Origin: Bacteroidota bacterium
GTDB taxonomy: Bacteria; Bacteroidota; Bacteroidia; JABEUT01
NCBI GenBank assembly: GCA_013289395.1
Contig: JABCZY010000003.1
Span: 7,464 to 45,832 of the forward strand
DNA length: 38,369 nucleotides
Direction: 5' to 3'
Under the pieces are notes generated by a model. It made no database searches. It saw only the letters and a program-made list of their open reading frames with translations, and was not told where the DNA came from. The position numbers and the translations under genes are program-made. Positions 16,601 to 25,324 of the stretch are shown here, piece by piece (within the stretch, counting starts at the first letter, position 1; each line of letters begins with the position of its first letter).

Positions 16601-18747
16601 GTTACGTTGTAGTTTCCTGAAACCGTGTATACGTGTGGAGGAGGTGCTTGCAATGTAGATGTGGTACCATCGCCAAATCTCCATAACCACGATGTTGCAT
16701 TATATGTGCTATCGGTAAATGTGGTTGTGGCTGTACAAACTGTACTTGTAGTGAATGAGAATTTAGGTTTAGGCAAAACTGAATCAGGTATAATGGTAAC
16801 AGCATAGTCAGCTGTTTGTCCGCAGCCATAACCCCCATTACCTGCACATGGACCTGAATTTAACTTATCGGTAAATACACGCATACGCACAATGCTGTTC
16901 AACGAAGCATTTGATGGAACAGTAACATTGAACGTTAAAGTCTGAGGATTGACAGGATCAGCCCCAGTATTATAGTAAACCCTTTCTGAAGGAACACTGA
17001 AAGTACCATCATTATTAAAATCGATATATACTTCCACATTAGCTGAACCTGATTGGTTTGGCGGACAATATACAGTAACCGACATAGGATAGGTATGACC
17101 CATCATAACAGTTGCATTCTGGCAGCATGAATAATCGAAATAGTTATTTATGCCAAGGGTGGTATTATTATTTATAGCGCCAAATGTTACATTGGTAATT
17201 CCTAAACTAGCACAGTAATTATTTCCTGGTGTACATATTACCTTAGGTGTTTTTGCTGAACTGCGCACTACCACATTATAATACCCTATCAGAGAATCGG
17301 TAAAACAGCTGGTTGTTCGTACTGCTTTAACATTCAATGTAGTATTACTGGTAATGCCGTTGCTGTATGTAAAGGTGAGTGTTCCTCCATTACCGCTTTG
17401 TGCTGCGCCATTATTGGTATATCCATTACGTAATTGATAGGTAACACCGCTTTGCGTATTTGAAATTGAAAAGCCCGTCAGGTTACCGGAACAGATAGAA
17501 TCACTGGTTGTAGTAAACACTATAGGGTTTATATGATGGCCCACCACAGTAAATACTTGTTTAATTGTATCTACTCCTGTACCATTTGCAACAATAAGTG
17601 AAACGGTATCACTTCCTTCAATAGTTAAACGCACTCCGCTGTTATACTGGGTGCTGAAGGTTGCCCTGTTCAACTGCCACTGGTATGTATAATTTGCCAG
17701 TGGTGCGGTAGTATTTAAAAGCGTAACAGAATCGCCCAGGCAATAGGAAGATTTAACACCGCCTTGTACATTGAATTTAGCTATAGGTGTTGTAGGGCAA
17801 TTGGTCAGGTTAGTTGTTATGATGGCATAACCGCTTTTACCAACAGCTATGGCATGGTTCGAATCGAGGCAACTTATCATATCTATAGTTGCGCTCTTCA
17901 GCAAATTACATTGCTCCCAATACTGTCCGCCAGTTCTTGAAATATATAAACCGTTTGTGCCACCTGCTGCCAGCACAATACTGTTGGATGCAACTGCAAT
18001 GGGCCCCGACATACCAAACGGAGGAGTTAGTGTTGCATAGCTGTTACCGTAATTGGTTGATTTAAGCAAGCCGGTTGTACCTGATATATAGACTGAGTTG
18101 TTCAGGCAACGTACTGTATAAAACGTTGTTGTTGGTGTTGAATCATAAGGCCATGTCATACCACCATCGTATGATCTTATTATGCGGCCGTTACCTATAG
18201 CTATTACCGTATCATGGCTGATGAAACGCACGTCAATCATATTCGTTGTACCTGCACCCGAAACTACTGTCCATGTTGCGCCTGAATTACTGCTGGCTAT
18301 CATATAACCTTTCGTTCCTACAAGCACTGCATTGGCTCCGTTAACATCAACAGCACTGAAATAAATTGGTGCACTGGCAGCTAATTGGTACGCTTCAGTC
18401 CAGCCTACTCCTCCATTCGTTGTGGTCATAGCATAATAATAATCAATACCATAGAACTCACCAGTACATATACCGCTTGTAGCATTTTGTACCGCTATAC
18501 CTTTAATTATTGCAGGGTTCACCTGTATACCGCCGGCCAAAAACGGGTTGCCGACAAGTTTCCATGTTCCGCCCCCATTGGCAGTTGTAATAATCTGATT
18601 GTATGAACCCAACCATATTGTATTCGCTGAATAGTAATCGGCCGAATACACTTCCTGGGTAGTACCCGTATTAACAACCGACCACTGCGCATTGGCAGTA
18701 GTTAAACTGATTGCCGCACATAAAAAGGCGAGTGTAATTTTTTTCAT
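13687..18747 (-). CDS. Very large T9SS surface protein with Ycf48-like propeller, GEVED, PKD and Ig-like repeats
   Basis: A 1,686-aa exported protein. Signal peptide 1-20. Residues about 20-315 form a Ycf48/BNR-type beta-propeller ('TTANGGGTWKLVG', 'SSNSGATWTVVSG', 'SYDGGMTWPYDS'). Next come Ig-like stretches, a GEVED domain ('VEVYIDFNNDGTFSVPSERVYY'), a PKD domain ('WLWRFGDGTTSTLQ'), a second GEVED domain ('VAWIDYNNDGKFPISGSER'), another PKD ('WAWDFGDGGTST') and six or so Ig-like repeats with 'SGATTYSWNTGATTSTVLVSPPATTTYTV' style. The last ~355 residues are the tail shared with both neighbours, ending in a type A sorting domain. It lies 17 bp upstream of the 941-aa gene and 16 bp downstream of the NHL gene. 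Likely surface-displayed. Confidence 0.85.
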   Translation of the reverse strand: MKKITLAFLCAAISLTTANAQWSVVNTGTTQEVYSADYYSANTIWLGSYNQIITTANGGGTWKLVGNPFLAGGIQVNPAIIKGIAVQNATSGICTGEFYGIDYYYAMTTTNGGVGWTEAYQLAASAPIYFSAVDVNGANAVLVGTKGYMIASSNSGATWTVVSGAGTTNMIDVRFISHDTVIAIGNGRIIRSYDGGMTWPYDSTPTTTFYTVRCLNNSVYISGTTGLLKSTNYGNSYATLTPPFGMSGPIAVASNSIVLAAGGTNGLYISRTGGQYWEQCNLLKSATIDMISCLDSNHAIAVGKSGYAIITTNLTNCPTTPIAKFNVQGGVKSSYCLGDSVTLLNTTAPLANYTYQWQLNRATFSTQYNSGVRLTIEGSDTVSLIVANGTGVDTIKQVFTVVGHHINPIVFTTTSDSICSGNLTGFSISNTQSGVTYQLRNGYTNNGAAQSGNGGTLTFTYSNGITSNTTLNVKAVRTTSCFTDSLIGYYNVVVRSSAKTPKVICTPGNNYCASLGITNVTFGAINNNTTLGINNYFDYSCCQNATVMMGHTYPMSVTVYCPPNQSGSANVEVYIDFNNDGTFSVPSERVYYNTGADPVNPQTLTFNVTVPSNASLNSIVRMRVFTDKLNSGPCAGNGGYGCGQTADYAVTIIPDSVLPKPKFSFTTSTVCTATTTFTDSTYNATSWLWRFGDGTTSTLQAPPPHVYTVSGNYNVTLVTTNYKGTDSISHIVPINIPQVPIADSCKPTQYAYACTPGKISMVNLNGVQTNPGGGFTNDFTCTPQIHLTIDSSYTLIYAAGGNTVAWIDYNNDGKFPISGSERLVSGNISGSPTIMVPFKVPHTAVTSTPLRMRIVASGLSYINTACDALCGNYAEYTVFIDPYPVIALAYTASVTNTCAGDSVKFTNTTKNGTTWAWDFGDGGTSTVKSPTHTYASPGVYTVKLKTCNSFYCDSLTKTNYVTVVVTPSVTIKGNVTKCQGISDTLVASGGTSYTWNTGATTSSIIVSPAATATYSVAVKNAGGCIKDTAFTVAVNPKPVISASATPTTICSGTSTVLNASGAATYTWTPTGSLSASTGNSVTATPANTITYSVNGTSAFGCVATQTVVAVTVNATPTVNATASPAGMCAGGSSTLSASGASAYTWAPNNALLATTGASVIATPSVTTTYTLTGTTAGCPGTNTVTVTIGSIPLITLSGKTALCSGTPDTLTATGGTNYSWGSGGTTSTIIVNPVVTITYTVGVSNNGCVKDTSIVVVVSKAPTVTIIGDSLICAGNSTALTASGATTYSWNTGATTSTVLVSPPATTTYTVTGSNGACSMNATKAVTVTPYNGFDLAGNLQVCIDTPKISGASIQACIFNNRCQVMNGQLKLVLDTAIHITNTVSDSVAHVSGDTLIWNYDSLSYFGKTHCVTLTGTVSNVPAGDSVFVSMFITPTAGDSIPSNNSVTYWVKPFPFNCVGIPFDPNEKSVMPEGNISATQQLSYTIHFQNTGTAPAKNVVVIDTLSQYVDPTTLKVTSSSSEVVTTITSGNIVHFTFNNINLPDTATSKTSSIGVVQYTISPKGSAVAGDVIKNKAGIYFDANPVVNTNTTISPIVGGPLSVQNVSTSFNIACFPNPFTSATSVIFNTDGKHYLELDDMTGRVVESIECTGKQYELQRNNLATGVYFIKAYNDDRSNVAITKVVLQ

Positions 18748-18763
18748 TCTGGTATGTTTTAAA

Positions 18764-21700
18764 TTACTGTAATACTATTTTGGTTATTGCCACATTACTC
18801 CTGTCATCACTATATGCTTTTATAAAGTATACACCTGCTGCAAGGTTGTTACGTTGCAATTCATATTGCTTGCCTGTGCACTCTATGTTTTCTATTACAC
18901 GGCCTGTCATGTCATCAACTTCTATATAGTGTTTACCATCGGTATTGAATACTACACTGGTTGCACTTGTAAACGGATTTGGGAAACAAGCTATATTAAA
19001 TGATGAGCTTACATTTTGCACACTTAACGGGCCACCTACTATCGGGCTAACAGTAGTATTTGTTTTTACCACAGGGTTAGCGTCAAAATATATTCCCGCA
19101 CTGTTCTTTATCACATCTCCGGCTACAGCTGTGTTCTTTGGACTTATGGTGTATTTTACCACACCTATGCTGCTTGTTTTGCTGGTTGCAGTATCGGGCA
19201 GGTTTATGTTATTGAATGTGAACTTTACAATATTACCCGAAACAATTGTTGTAACCACTTCACTACTGCTCGATGTTACTTTCAATGTTGTAGGGTCAAC
19301 ATATTGGCTGAGTGTATCAATCACCACTATATTTTTAGCAGGTGCTGTTCCCGTGTTCTGGAAATGTATAGTATAACTCAACTGTTGAGTTGCTGATATA
19401 TTCCCTTCAGGCAATACACTCTTTTCATTCGGGTCGAATGGAATACCCACACAATTAAATGGGAAAGGTTTTACCCAATAGGTAACGCTATTGTTCGATG
19501 GAACTGAATCGCCTGTACTTGGTGTAATGAACATGGAAACAAACACACTATCGCCAGCCGGTACTGCACTTACGGTTCCTGTTAAGGCAACGCAATGTGT
19601 TTTACCCATATATGAAAGACTATCGTAATTCCATATTAAGGTGTCGCCACTTACATGTGCTATACTATCTGATATTGTTTTGGTAATATGGAAGGCGGTA
19701 TCTAATACCAATTTCAATGTGCCCTTCATTTGCAGACACCTGTTGTTGAATATACATGCCTGTATCGATGCACTTGAAAAACCTGGTGTATCAATACATA
19801 CCTGTAAATTTCCCGCAAGGTCGAAACCATTCGATGGCGATACGGTAACTACTTTGGTAACCGTGCTCTGACATCCAAAACTGTTAACTCCTGTAATTGT
19901 ATAAGTTACTGTACTTGCAGGTGAGAATGATATTGTAGAACCCGTGCTTCCTGATGGTGCCCAGTTATACGTTGTCGCTCCCGATGCAGTCAGTACTGTT
20001 GAATTACCTACACAAATACTTGAATCGCCGGTTACCGTTACAGTAGGTGAAGGAGCAACCGTAATGACTATACTATCTTTACTACTGCAACCCGATGTTG
20101 TACCTGTTACGGTATATGTGGTGGTTACATTCGGGTGAGCAGTTGTTGTGTCATAAATAGTATCTGTCAATCCTTTCGACTTCATCCATATGTAAGTAGT
20201 TGCACCCGATGCTGTTAATTTTGTACTGCTTCCTGGGCATATTGCCGGAGAAGGCGGGCTTATAGTAAGAACCGGTCCTGAGCTGATAGTAAGCAATGCA
20301 CTATCTGATGTTAGTGAGCAACCACATGCGAACGAGCTAAGCACACATTTATATTTATATCCATTCATACCTGCTGAAGTAGCAATCTTCAAGGTATCGG
20401 TTGTGGCGCCATTGTAACCGCTACCATTGGCAACATTTACATAGCCTGCGCCTTTATTTACTTTCCATTGATAGGTATCGCCACTTGCAGCAGCCACTGT
20501 AAAATACGTATTGCCCCCTGCACATAGCGTAGCTGAAGTTGGCTTAATTGGCAACGGTGCCTGCCTTATTTCGCGAACAATATTACTATAATCATCTACT
20601 ATATATATTGAACCTGAATCATCAACAGCCACATCTATAGGAAAGTTGAGCGAAGCCGCTGTAGCAGGCAGGCCATTACTTGTGTTACCTGTTCCTCCAT
20701 TACCGGCCACAGTGGTTATTATACCAGCTGAATTAACTTTTCTCAGTCGGCCATTACCTGAATCAATTATGTACATATTTCCAAGGGCATCGAATTTCAC
20801 AGCCAAAGGGTAGTTCATTTCTGCAGCGGTAGCAGGACCATTATCGCCAGAAAATCCCTGGGTTCCATTTCCGACAACGGTAGTAATAATACCTGATGTA
20901 TTTACCTTGCGTATACGGTTATTGATCTGATCGGCTATGTAAAGATTGCCTGCATTATCGAACGAAATACCCCATGGAAGGTTAAGTTCAGCTGCGGTAG
21001 CCTGTCCACCATCACCCGAATAGCCGCCTTCTCCTATGCCACTCACATATCCGTTACCGGCTACGGTTGTTATAATACCAGACTTGTCTATTTTCCGGAT
21101 AACGTTATTACCATTATCGGAAAAGTAAATATTACCTGAGGCGTCGAGCACAATACCGCTTGGTATATTTAAATCAGCCTTTGTAGCAGGCCCACCGTTG
21201 CCAGTATAGTTAGCGGCAGTGTCTTTACCCGCTATAGTTATAATCACACCTGTTTTCGTAATTATTTTTTGCACCACATTATTGGTCTGATCGGTTACAT
21301 ATACATTGCCTGTATCATCAATGGCAACGCATGTAGGGTTGGCAAGTTTTGCAGCAGTTGCCTGTCCGCCAACACCCGAATATCCGTTGCTGTCTTTTCC
21401 TGCAACGGTACTTATAATACCTGCCGTATTAACCATACGAACTACACTATTACCGTTATCGGCTATATACGTATTGCCATTTGCATTAAATGCTATACCT
21501 GAAGGGTACGATATTTCTGCCGAATTAGCTCCGCCTCCATTCCCTTTATAACCACTTGTTCCGTTACCCGCAAATGCAAATATGTTATTATAGGCAGGGC
21601 TACATGTATATACATTTAAGGTTACCGTATCGGAATTTATGCTGCAACTGCAACCGGCATTGTTTAATACACAAACATATTTATAACCGTTCATGGCGGT

Positions 21701-22969
21701 GGTTGCTCCGCTAACCTTCATGGTAGTGGTGGTGGCGTTGGAATACACCCCACCGTTAGTAACATTACTGAAGCCGCTGCCTGTGTTAACCATCCACTGA
21801 TATGTAAAACCTGTTTCTAAAGGCTGGGCCGTAAATGAAGTACTGCCCGGTGAGCATATTGCCACCGAAGTAGGCTGCGTTGCTAAAGGAGACTGGGTAA
21901 CTTTACGAATAACGTTATTCAGGTAATCGGCAAAAAATACATTACCGGCATAATCAACTACAATATCGTTCGGCATATTAATTTCAGCAGCAACGGCATT
22001 AGCGCCATTGCCTGTATAACCCGCTGTACCATTGCCGGCAATGGTATTTATATTACCACTGTTATCAACCATTCTAATACGCTGATTATATGTATCGGCA
22101 ATATATATATTACCTGCTGCATCAAGTTTTACGCCAACAGGATTATACAGGTTAGCCGATGTCGCCGGTCCGTTGTCGCCTCCATAACCTGTTCCCCCAT
22201 TTCCCGCCACAGTAGATATTATACCTGCAGTACTTATTTTACGAATACGGTTGTTATTCTGGTCGGCAACATATACATTTCCGGACCCGTCAACAGCCAT
22301 ACCCGTCGGGGTATTAAGCTCTGCAGAAGTGGCTTGCCCTGCATCACCTAAAAAACCACTTGTTCCGTTACCGGCGAATGCTGTAATTGTACCTGTTGTG
22401 CTTACTTTCCTTAAACGATTATTGCCATCGGAAAAATAAACATTACCTGAAGCGTCTACCGCTACTCCGAAAGGAGAGCTTATTTCAGCGGCTGTTGCTG
22501 CGCCACCATTTCCGGTATTGCCAGATGTTCCGTTTCCGGCTATGGTGCTTATTTTATTTGTTTTAGCACTTACCTTACGTATTCTATTGTCAGCATTGTC
22601 TGCTATATATACATTGCCGCTATCATCTACTGCAATACCCCATGGGCTATTAAGTGAGGCGGCTGTAGCCAGGCCTCCATCGCCAAGAGCACCGCCGCCA
22701 CCCGCGAATGTGCTTATAACACCTGCTTTAGTAACCTTACGAATAACATTATTCCCGCCATCGGATATATACATATTACCCGACGCATCCATTGCCACAC
22801 TAACTGGGTAATACAGTTCAGCGGCTGTAGCCTGCCCACCATCGCCCGTGTACCCGCCATTGCCGGTACCTGCATTAAAACCATTTCCGGCCGCGTTTGT
22901 AATTATTTGCGCATGGGTAATTGTAAACGCGCAAAAACATACGAATAGAATAAGTGTAATTTTTTTCAT
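18764..22969 (-). CDS. Large T9SS surface protein with two NHL beta-propellers
   Basis: A 1,401-aa exported protein. Signal peptide 1-20. Two NHL-repeat propellers (about 25-360 and 470-820), each with about six units of the form 'G-D-G-G-Q-A-T-A-A-E-L…P-x-G-I-A-V-D-x-S-G-N-V-Y-I-A-D-x-x-N-N-R-I-R-K-V'. Each is followed by an Ig-like domain ('GYKYVCVLNNAGCSCSINSD' and 'GYKYKCVLSSFACGCSLTSD'), then two further Ig-like repeats. The final ~355 residues are the shared tail with type A sorting domain. First gene of the minus-strand set, with its own near-consensus promoter. NHL propellers mediate protein or ligand binding. The duplicated propeller-plus-Ig arrangement suggests internal duplication. 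Confidence 0.87.
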   Translation of the reverse strand: MKKITLILFVCFCAFTITHAQIITNAAGNGFNAGTGNGGYTGDGGQATAAELYYPVSVAMDASGNMYISDGGNNVIRKVTKAGVISTFAGGGGALGDGGLATAASLNSPWGIAVDDSGNVYIADNADNRIRKVSAKTNKISTIAGNGTSGNTGNGGAATAAEISSPFGVAVDASGNVYFSDGNNRLRKVSTTGTITAFAGNGTSGFLGDAGQATSAELNTPTGMAVDGSGNVYVADQNNNRIRKISTAGIISTVAGNGGTGYGGDNGPATSANLYNPVGVKLDAAGNIYIADTYNQRIRMVDNSGNINTIAGNGTAGYTGNGANAVAAEINMPNDIVVDYAGNVFFADYLNNVIRKVTQSPLATQPTSVAICSPGSTSFTAQPLETGFTYQWMVNTGSGFSNVTNGGVYSNATTTTMKVSGATTAMNGYKYVCVLNNAGCSCSINSDTVTLNVYTCSPAYNNIFAFAGNGTSGYKGNGGGANSAEISYPSGIAFNANGNTYIADNGNSVVRMVNTAGIISTVAGKDSNGYSGVGGQATAAKLANPTCVAIDDTGNVYVTDQTNNVVQKIITKTGVIITIAGKDTAANYTGNGGPATKADLNIPSGIVLDASGNIYFSDNGNNVIRKIDKSGIITTVAGNGYVSGIGEGGYSGDGGQATAAELNLPWGISFDNAGNLYIADQINNRIRKVNTSGIITTVVGNGTQGFSGDNGPATAAEMNYPLAVKFDALGNMYIIDSGNGRLRKVNSAGIITTVAGNGGTGNTSNGLPATAASLNFPIDVAVDDSGSIYIVDDYSNIVREIRQAPLPIKPTSATLCAGGNTYFTVAAASGDTYQWKVNKGAGYVNVANGSGYNGATTDTLKIATSAGMNGYKYKCVLSSFACGCSLTSDSALLTISSGPVLTISPPSPAICPGSSTKLTASGATTYIWMKSKGLTDTIYDTTTAHPNVTTTYTVTGTTSGCSSKDSIVITVAPSPTVTVTGDSSICVGNSTVLTASGATTYNWAPSGSTGSTISFSPASTVTYTITGVNSFGCQSTVTKVVTVSPSNGFDLAGNLQVCIDTPGFSSASIQACIFNNRCLQMKGTLKLVLDTAFHITKTISDSIAHVSGDTLIWNYDSLSYMGKTHCVALTGTVSAVPAGDSVFVSMFITPSTGDSVPSNNSVTYWVKPFPFNCVGIPFDPNEKSVLPEGNISATQQLSYTIHFQNTGTAPAKNIVVIDTLSQYVDPTTLKVTSSSSEVVTTIVSGNIVKFTFNNINLPDTATSKTSSIGVVKYTISPKNTAVAGDVIKNSAGIYFDANPVVKTNTTVSPIVGGPLSVQNVSSSFNIACFPNPFTSATSVVFNTDGKHYIEVDDMTGRVIENIECTGKQYELQRNNLAAGVYFIKAYSDDRSNVAITKIVLQ

Positions 22970-22983
22970 GTAATTTTAGAATT

Positions 22984-22998
22984 GTGGATTTATTCCAC
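22984..22998. other. Inverted repeat over the predicted transcription start of the surface-protein operon
   Basis: GTGGA-TTTAT-TCCAC: 5-bp arms, 5-bp spacer, immediately downstream of the -7 box on the minus strand. It could be an operator or a 5'-end hairpin. The arms are short, so chance occurrence is possible. Confidence 0.35.
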
Positions 22999-23028
22999 CA
23001 AATGTAGCAAAAAAAAGCACATTTTCAA
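22999..23028 (-). promoter_or_regulatory. Promoter of the three-gene surface-protein operon
   Basis: Read on the minus strand, TTG (23028-23026) is separated by exactly 19 bp from TACATTTG (23006-22999), a full match to the Bacteroidota primary-sigma pattern TTG-N19-TAnnTTTG. The start codon lies about 30 bp downstream at 22969. The spacer holds a run of eight T. Confidence 0.75.
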
Positions 23029-23089
23029 ATGCTTTCTGTACTTGGTCTTTTTGGCTGATTAAATGGTATGAACTGTTGAGCGGATTGCA

Positions 23090-24232
23090 TTAGTTAACCT
23101 GCTCGTCCTGCAACACCACACGGCCACCATAGGTAACCGATTTAATAACCTTTTCGGCCGCAGCCACAGCCTTAGGCGGCAATGGGGCATAGTTTAAAAA
23201 GCCCGTGTACTTCTGTCCGTTATTGTGTATCATCCAGTTCAGTTCATACACCAGGTCTTGTGCCTGAACTGTACTACGGTTGTTATACGATTGTTCTTTA
23301 TAAACCATTATCCATGTAAAACTGCTTATAGGGTAAGCGCCTTCAACAGGCGAGTTTGTTATACTTACGCGTGTATCGGCAGGTATATCGCAATCGGCAG
23401 CAAGGCTTACCGATTCAAGCGATGCCTTTATATATTTACCTGTCGAGTTTTTAATAAGAGCAAAGTCCATAAACTTTTGCAATGCGTAGGTAAGCTCAAC
23501 ATAGCCTATGGCGCCTGCAGTCAGCCGTATATTTTCTGCCACACCCTCACTCCCCTTACCTGCAACACCAACAGGCCAGTTAGGTTCTTTCGCCGTTCCT
23601 ACTTTTGTTCGCCATTCATCACTAACTTTTGAAAGATAATCGGTAAATACGTATGTGGTTCCGCTACCATCCCACCTGTGTACAACAGTAATGGCCTGGT
23701 CAGGCAAATTAGCGTCCTTGTTCTCTGCTTTAATTTTTGCATCGTTCCACTTCGTTATTTTACCTAAAAAAATATCAGAAATAATATTGCCTGTAAGTTT
23801 AAGATTTGCAATACCGGGCAAATTATAACTTAATACTACGGCACCTATGCAGGTAGGAAATTCCACTACCGGCGAAGTGAACATGGCCATATCATCATTA
23901 CTAAGGTATGCATCCGATCCGGCAAAATCAACCGACTTGGTCATTAGTTTTTTTATTCCCGCGCTTGACCCTATTGGCTGGTACACCGTTTCCACACCCG
24001 TTTGTCCGCGGTACTCATCAATCATTTTTGTGTAAATAGGGTTTGCAAAGGTTGAACCTGCACCCGATAACGGTGTATGATTCATTGCTATATTCGTTTC
24101 GGGTTTGCCTGTTAAATTGCATGATACTATATTATATATTATAAGCACACTTGAAAGTGCTGTAAAAACATGTTTTAATATTGCTTTAATATTGTAACCC
24201 TTAGCAAAAAAAGACTGACTTGACATTGGCAT
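23090..24232 (-). CDS. pstS: Phosphate ABC transporter substrate-binding protein PstS
   Basis: A 380-aa phosphate-binding lipoprotein. Long N-terminus with hydrophobic segment 25-36 and lipobox I-V-S-C (Cys 38). Ligand-binding motifs are canonical: S-G-A-G-S-T-F-A-N-P-I-Y (about 56-67), P-I-G-S-S-A-G (about 86-92), D-F-A-G-S-D, and R-W-D-G-S-G-T-T-Y-V-F (about 187-197), with the C-terminal 'FLNYAPLPPKAVAAAEKVI'. It would deliver phosphate to PstCAB, but no pstC, pstA, pstB or phoU gene is in the window, so it is an isolated copy here. Start ATG 24232; M3 is an alternative. It diverges from the SpoIIE phosphatase gene, sharing a 210-bp intergenic region. Phosphate control is expected from the family; I find no clear Pho-box-like repeat just upstream. 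Confidence 0.92.
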   Translation of the reverse strand: MPMSSQSFFAKGYNIKAILKHVFTALSSVLIIYNIVSCNLTGKPETNIAMNHTPLSGAGSTFANPIYTKMIDEYRGQTGVETVYQPIGSSAGIKKLMTKSVDFAGSDAYLSNDDMAMFTSPVVEFPTCIGAVVLSYNLPGIANLKLTGNIISDIFLGKITKWNDAKIKAENKDANLPDQAITVVHRWDGSGTTYVFTDYLSKVSDEWRTKVGTAKEPNWPVGVAGKGSEGVAENIRLTAGAIGYVELTYALQKFMDFALIKNSTGKYIKASLESVSLAADCDIPADTRVSITNSPVEGAYPISSFTWIMVYKEQSYNNRSTVQAQDLVYELNWMIHNNGQKYTGFLNYAPLPPKAVAAAEKVIKSVTYGGRVVLQDEQVN

Positions 24233-24370
24233 TGAATTTTATGTAACAAGGTTAGCTTATGAATGTAAATTCACTATTACCTTAATACTATTTATTTATT
24301 ATTACCGTGGTTATATACTGTATTTAAACAGGTATTGTGCTGAAAGTCAATTACCCCGTTAATAAAGGAA

Positions 24371-24394
24371 TAGATGTTATATTTTTAACATCTA
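24371..24394. promoter_or_regulatory. Perfect 9-bp inverted repeat between divergent pstS and phosphatase genes
   Basis: TAGATGTTA-TATTTT-TAACATCTA. It lies about 50 bp upstream of the ATG at 24443 and about 140 bp upstream of pstS. No T-run follows on either strand, so a dimeric regulator site is more likely than a terminator. A weak -7-like CACTTTTG follows at 24411-24418. Confidence 0.5.
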
Positions 24395-24442
24395 CGTCAT
24401 AGTAAGTCCTCACTTTTGTGGCATAAACAAAAACCTATATAT

Positions 24443-25282
24443 ATGTTTACAGACACAGACGCACACGAAGTTTCATCACTACTCGAAAACACACAAGATG
24501 CCTATTCACGAAAAGACCTTGACGACAGCATTGTATATGCAAAACGTATACAAGATGGTATGCTGCTGAAAGAAAAACACCTGCACCGAATATTTCCTGA
24601 ATCGTTTATTTATACCCGCGCCCGCAACATTGTAAGCGGCGATTTTTATTGGTTTACCCGCATAGGCAACAAAACTATTATTGCTGTGGCCGACTGCACA
24701 GGGCATGGTATACCGGGCGCATTAATGTCGATACTGGGCATAAACCTGCTTAACCAGATAGTTATTGAAGAACACAATACCGACCCTGCATTTATATTGC
24801 ACCGGCTCGATCATAAAGTGAATAAAGCATTCAGCTATACTTCTGAAATTGTAGAGGAACATTTTGCGAAAGAATACCACGATGGTATGGATATTGCACT
24901 GTGCTGCATTGATAACGATACCCATATAATGAAATTTGCCGGCGCATACCGCCCTGTTTATTATGTGCGCGATGGCGAAATGCATGAAATGCGTGGCACC
25001 AGGCGCCCTATTGGCGACACAGGCAGTGAGGCTATTTTCAGCAATTATACCCTGCACCTCGAAAAAGGAGATAATATATATATGTGCAGCGATGGCTATG
25101 CTTCTCAATTTGGCTACCTTATCGATAAAAAATTCTCATCAGGTAAAATGAAGGAACTACTGCTCGACATTAGCAACAAACCTTTTGCACAACAGAAAAC
25201 CTTGCTCGAGAAAACCTTTATGAACTGGAAGCTACAGCGCGAACAAACCGATGATGTACTGGTAATGGGGTTTCAGGTGTAA
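24443..25282 (+). CDS. Stand-alone SpoIIE/PP2C-type serine phosphatase
   Basis: A 279-aa cytoplasmic phosphatase without TPR or TM segments. I chose ATG 24443 (M-F-T-D-T-D); the frame also opens nine codons earlier at TTG 24416. The amphipathic linker helix 'DLDDSIVYAKRIQDGML' corresponds to 'DSITYAKRLQDAIL' before the catalytic domain in the two TPR phosphatases at the left end. Catalytic motifs: S-G-D-F-Y-W, A-D-C-T-G-H-G-I-P-G-A, D-G-M-D-I-A-L, S-D-G-Y-A-S-Q-F-G. The C-terminus 'NWKLQREQTDDVLVMGFQV' is also conserved. As an isolated PPM domain it may act on a diffusible phosphoprotein such as an STAS antagonist; none is nearby. It diverges from pstS. Confidence 0.88.
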   Translation: MFTDTDAHEVSSLLENTQDAYSRKDLDDSIVYAKRIQDGMLLKEKHLHRIFPESFIYTRARNIVSGDFYWFTRIGNKTIIAVADCTGHGIPGALMSILGINLLNQIVIEEHNTDPAFILHRLDHKVNKAFSYTSEIVEEHFAKEYHDGMDIALCCIDNDTHIMKFAGAYRPVYYVRDGEMHEMRGTRRPIGDTGSEAIFSNYTLHLEKGDNIYMCSDGYASQFGYLIDKKFSSGKMKELLLDISNKPFAQQKTLLEKTFMNWKLQREQTDDVLVMGFQV

Positions 25283-25324
25283 TATTTGCACTTAAACATT
25301 TTCATCTCGCCATCTTGTGTTTGA

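Noticed and set aside
10844..22969. Many plus-strand open frames opposite the three large surface-protein genes
   Set aside because: They are reverse-frame shadows of repetitive Thr/Ser/Gly-rich coding sequence, with no start signals or recognisable domains.
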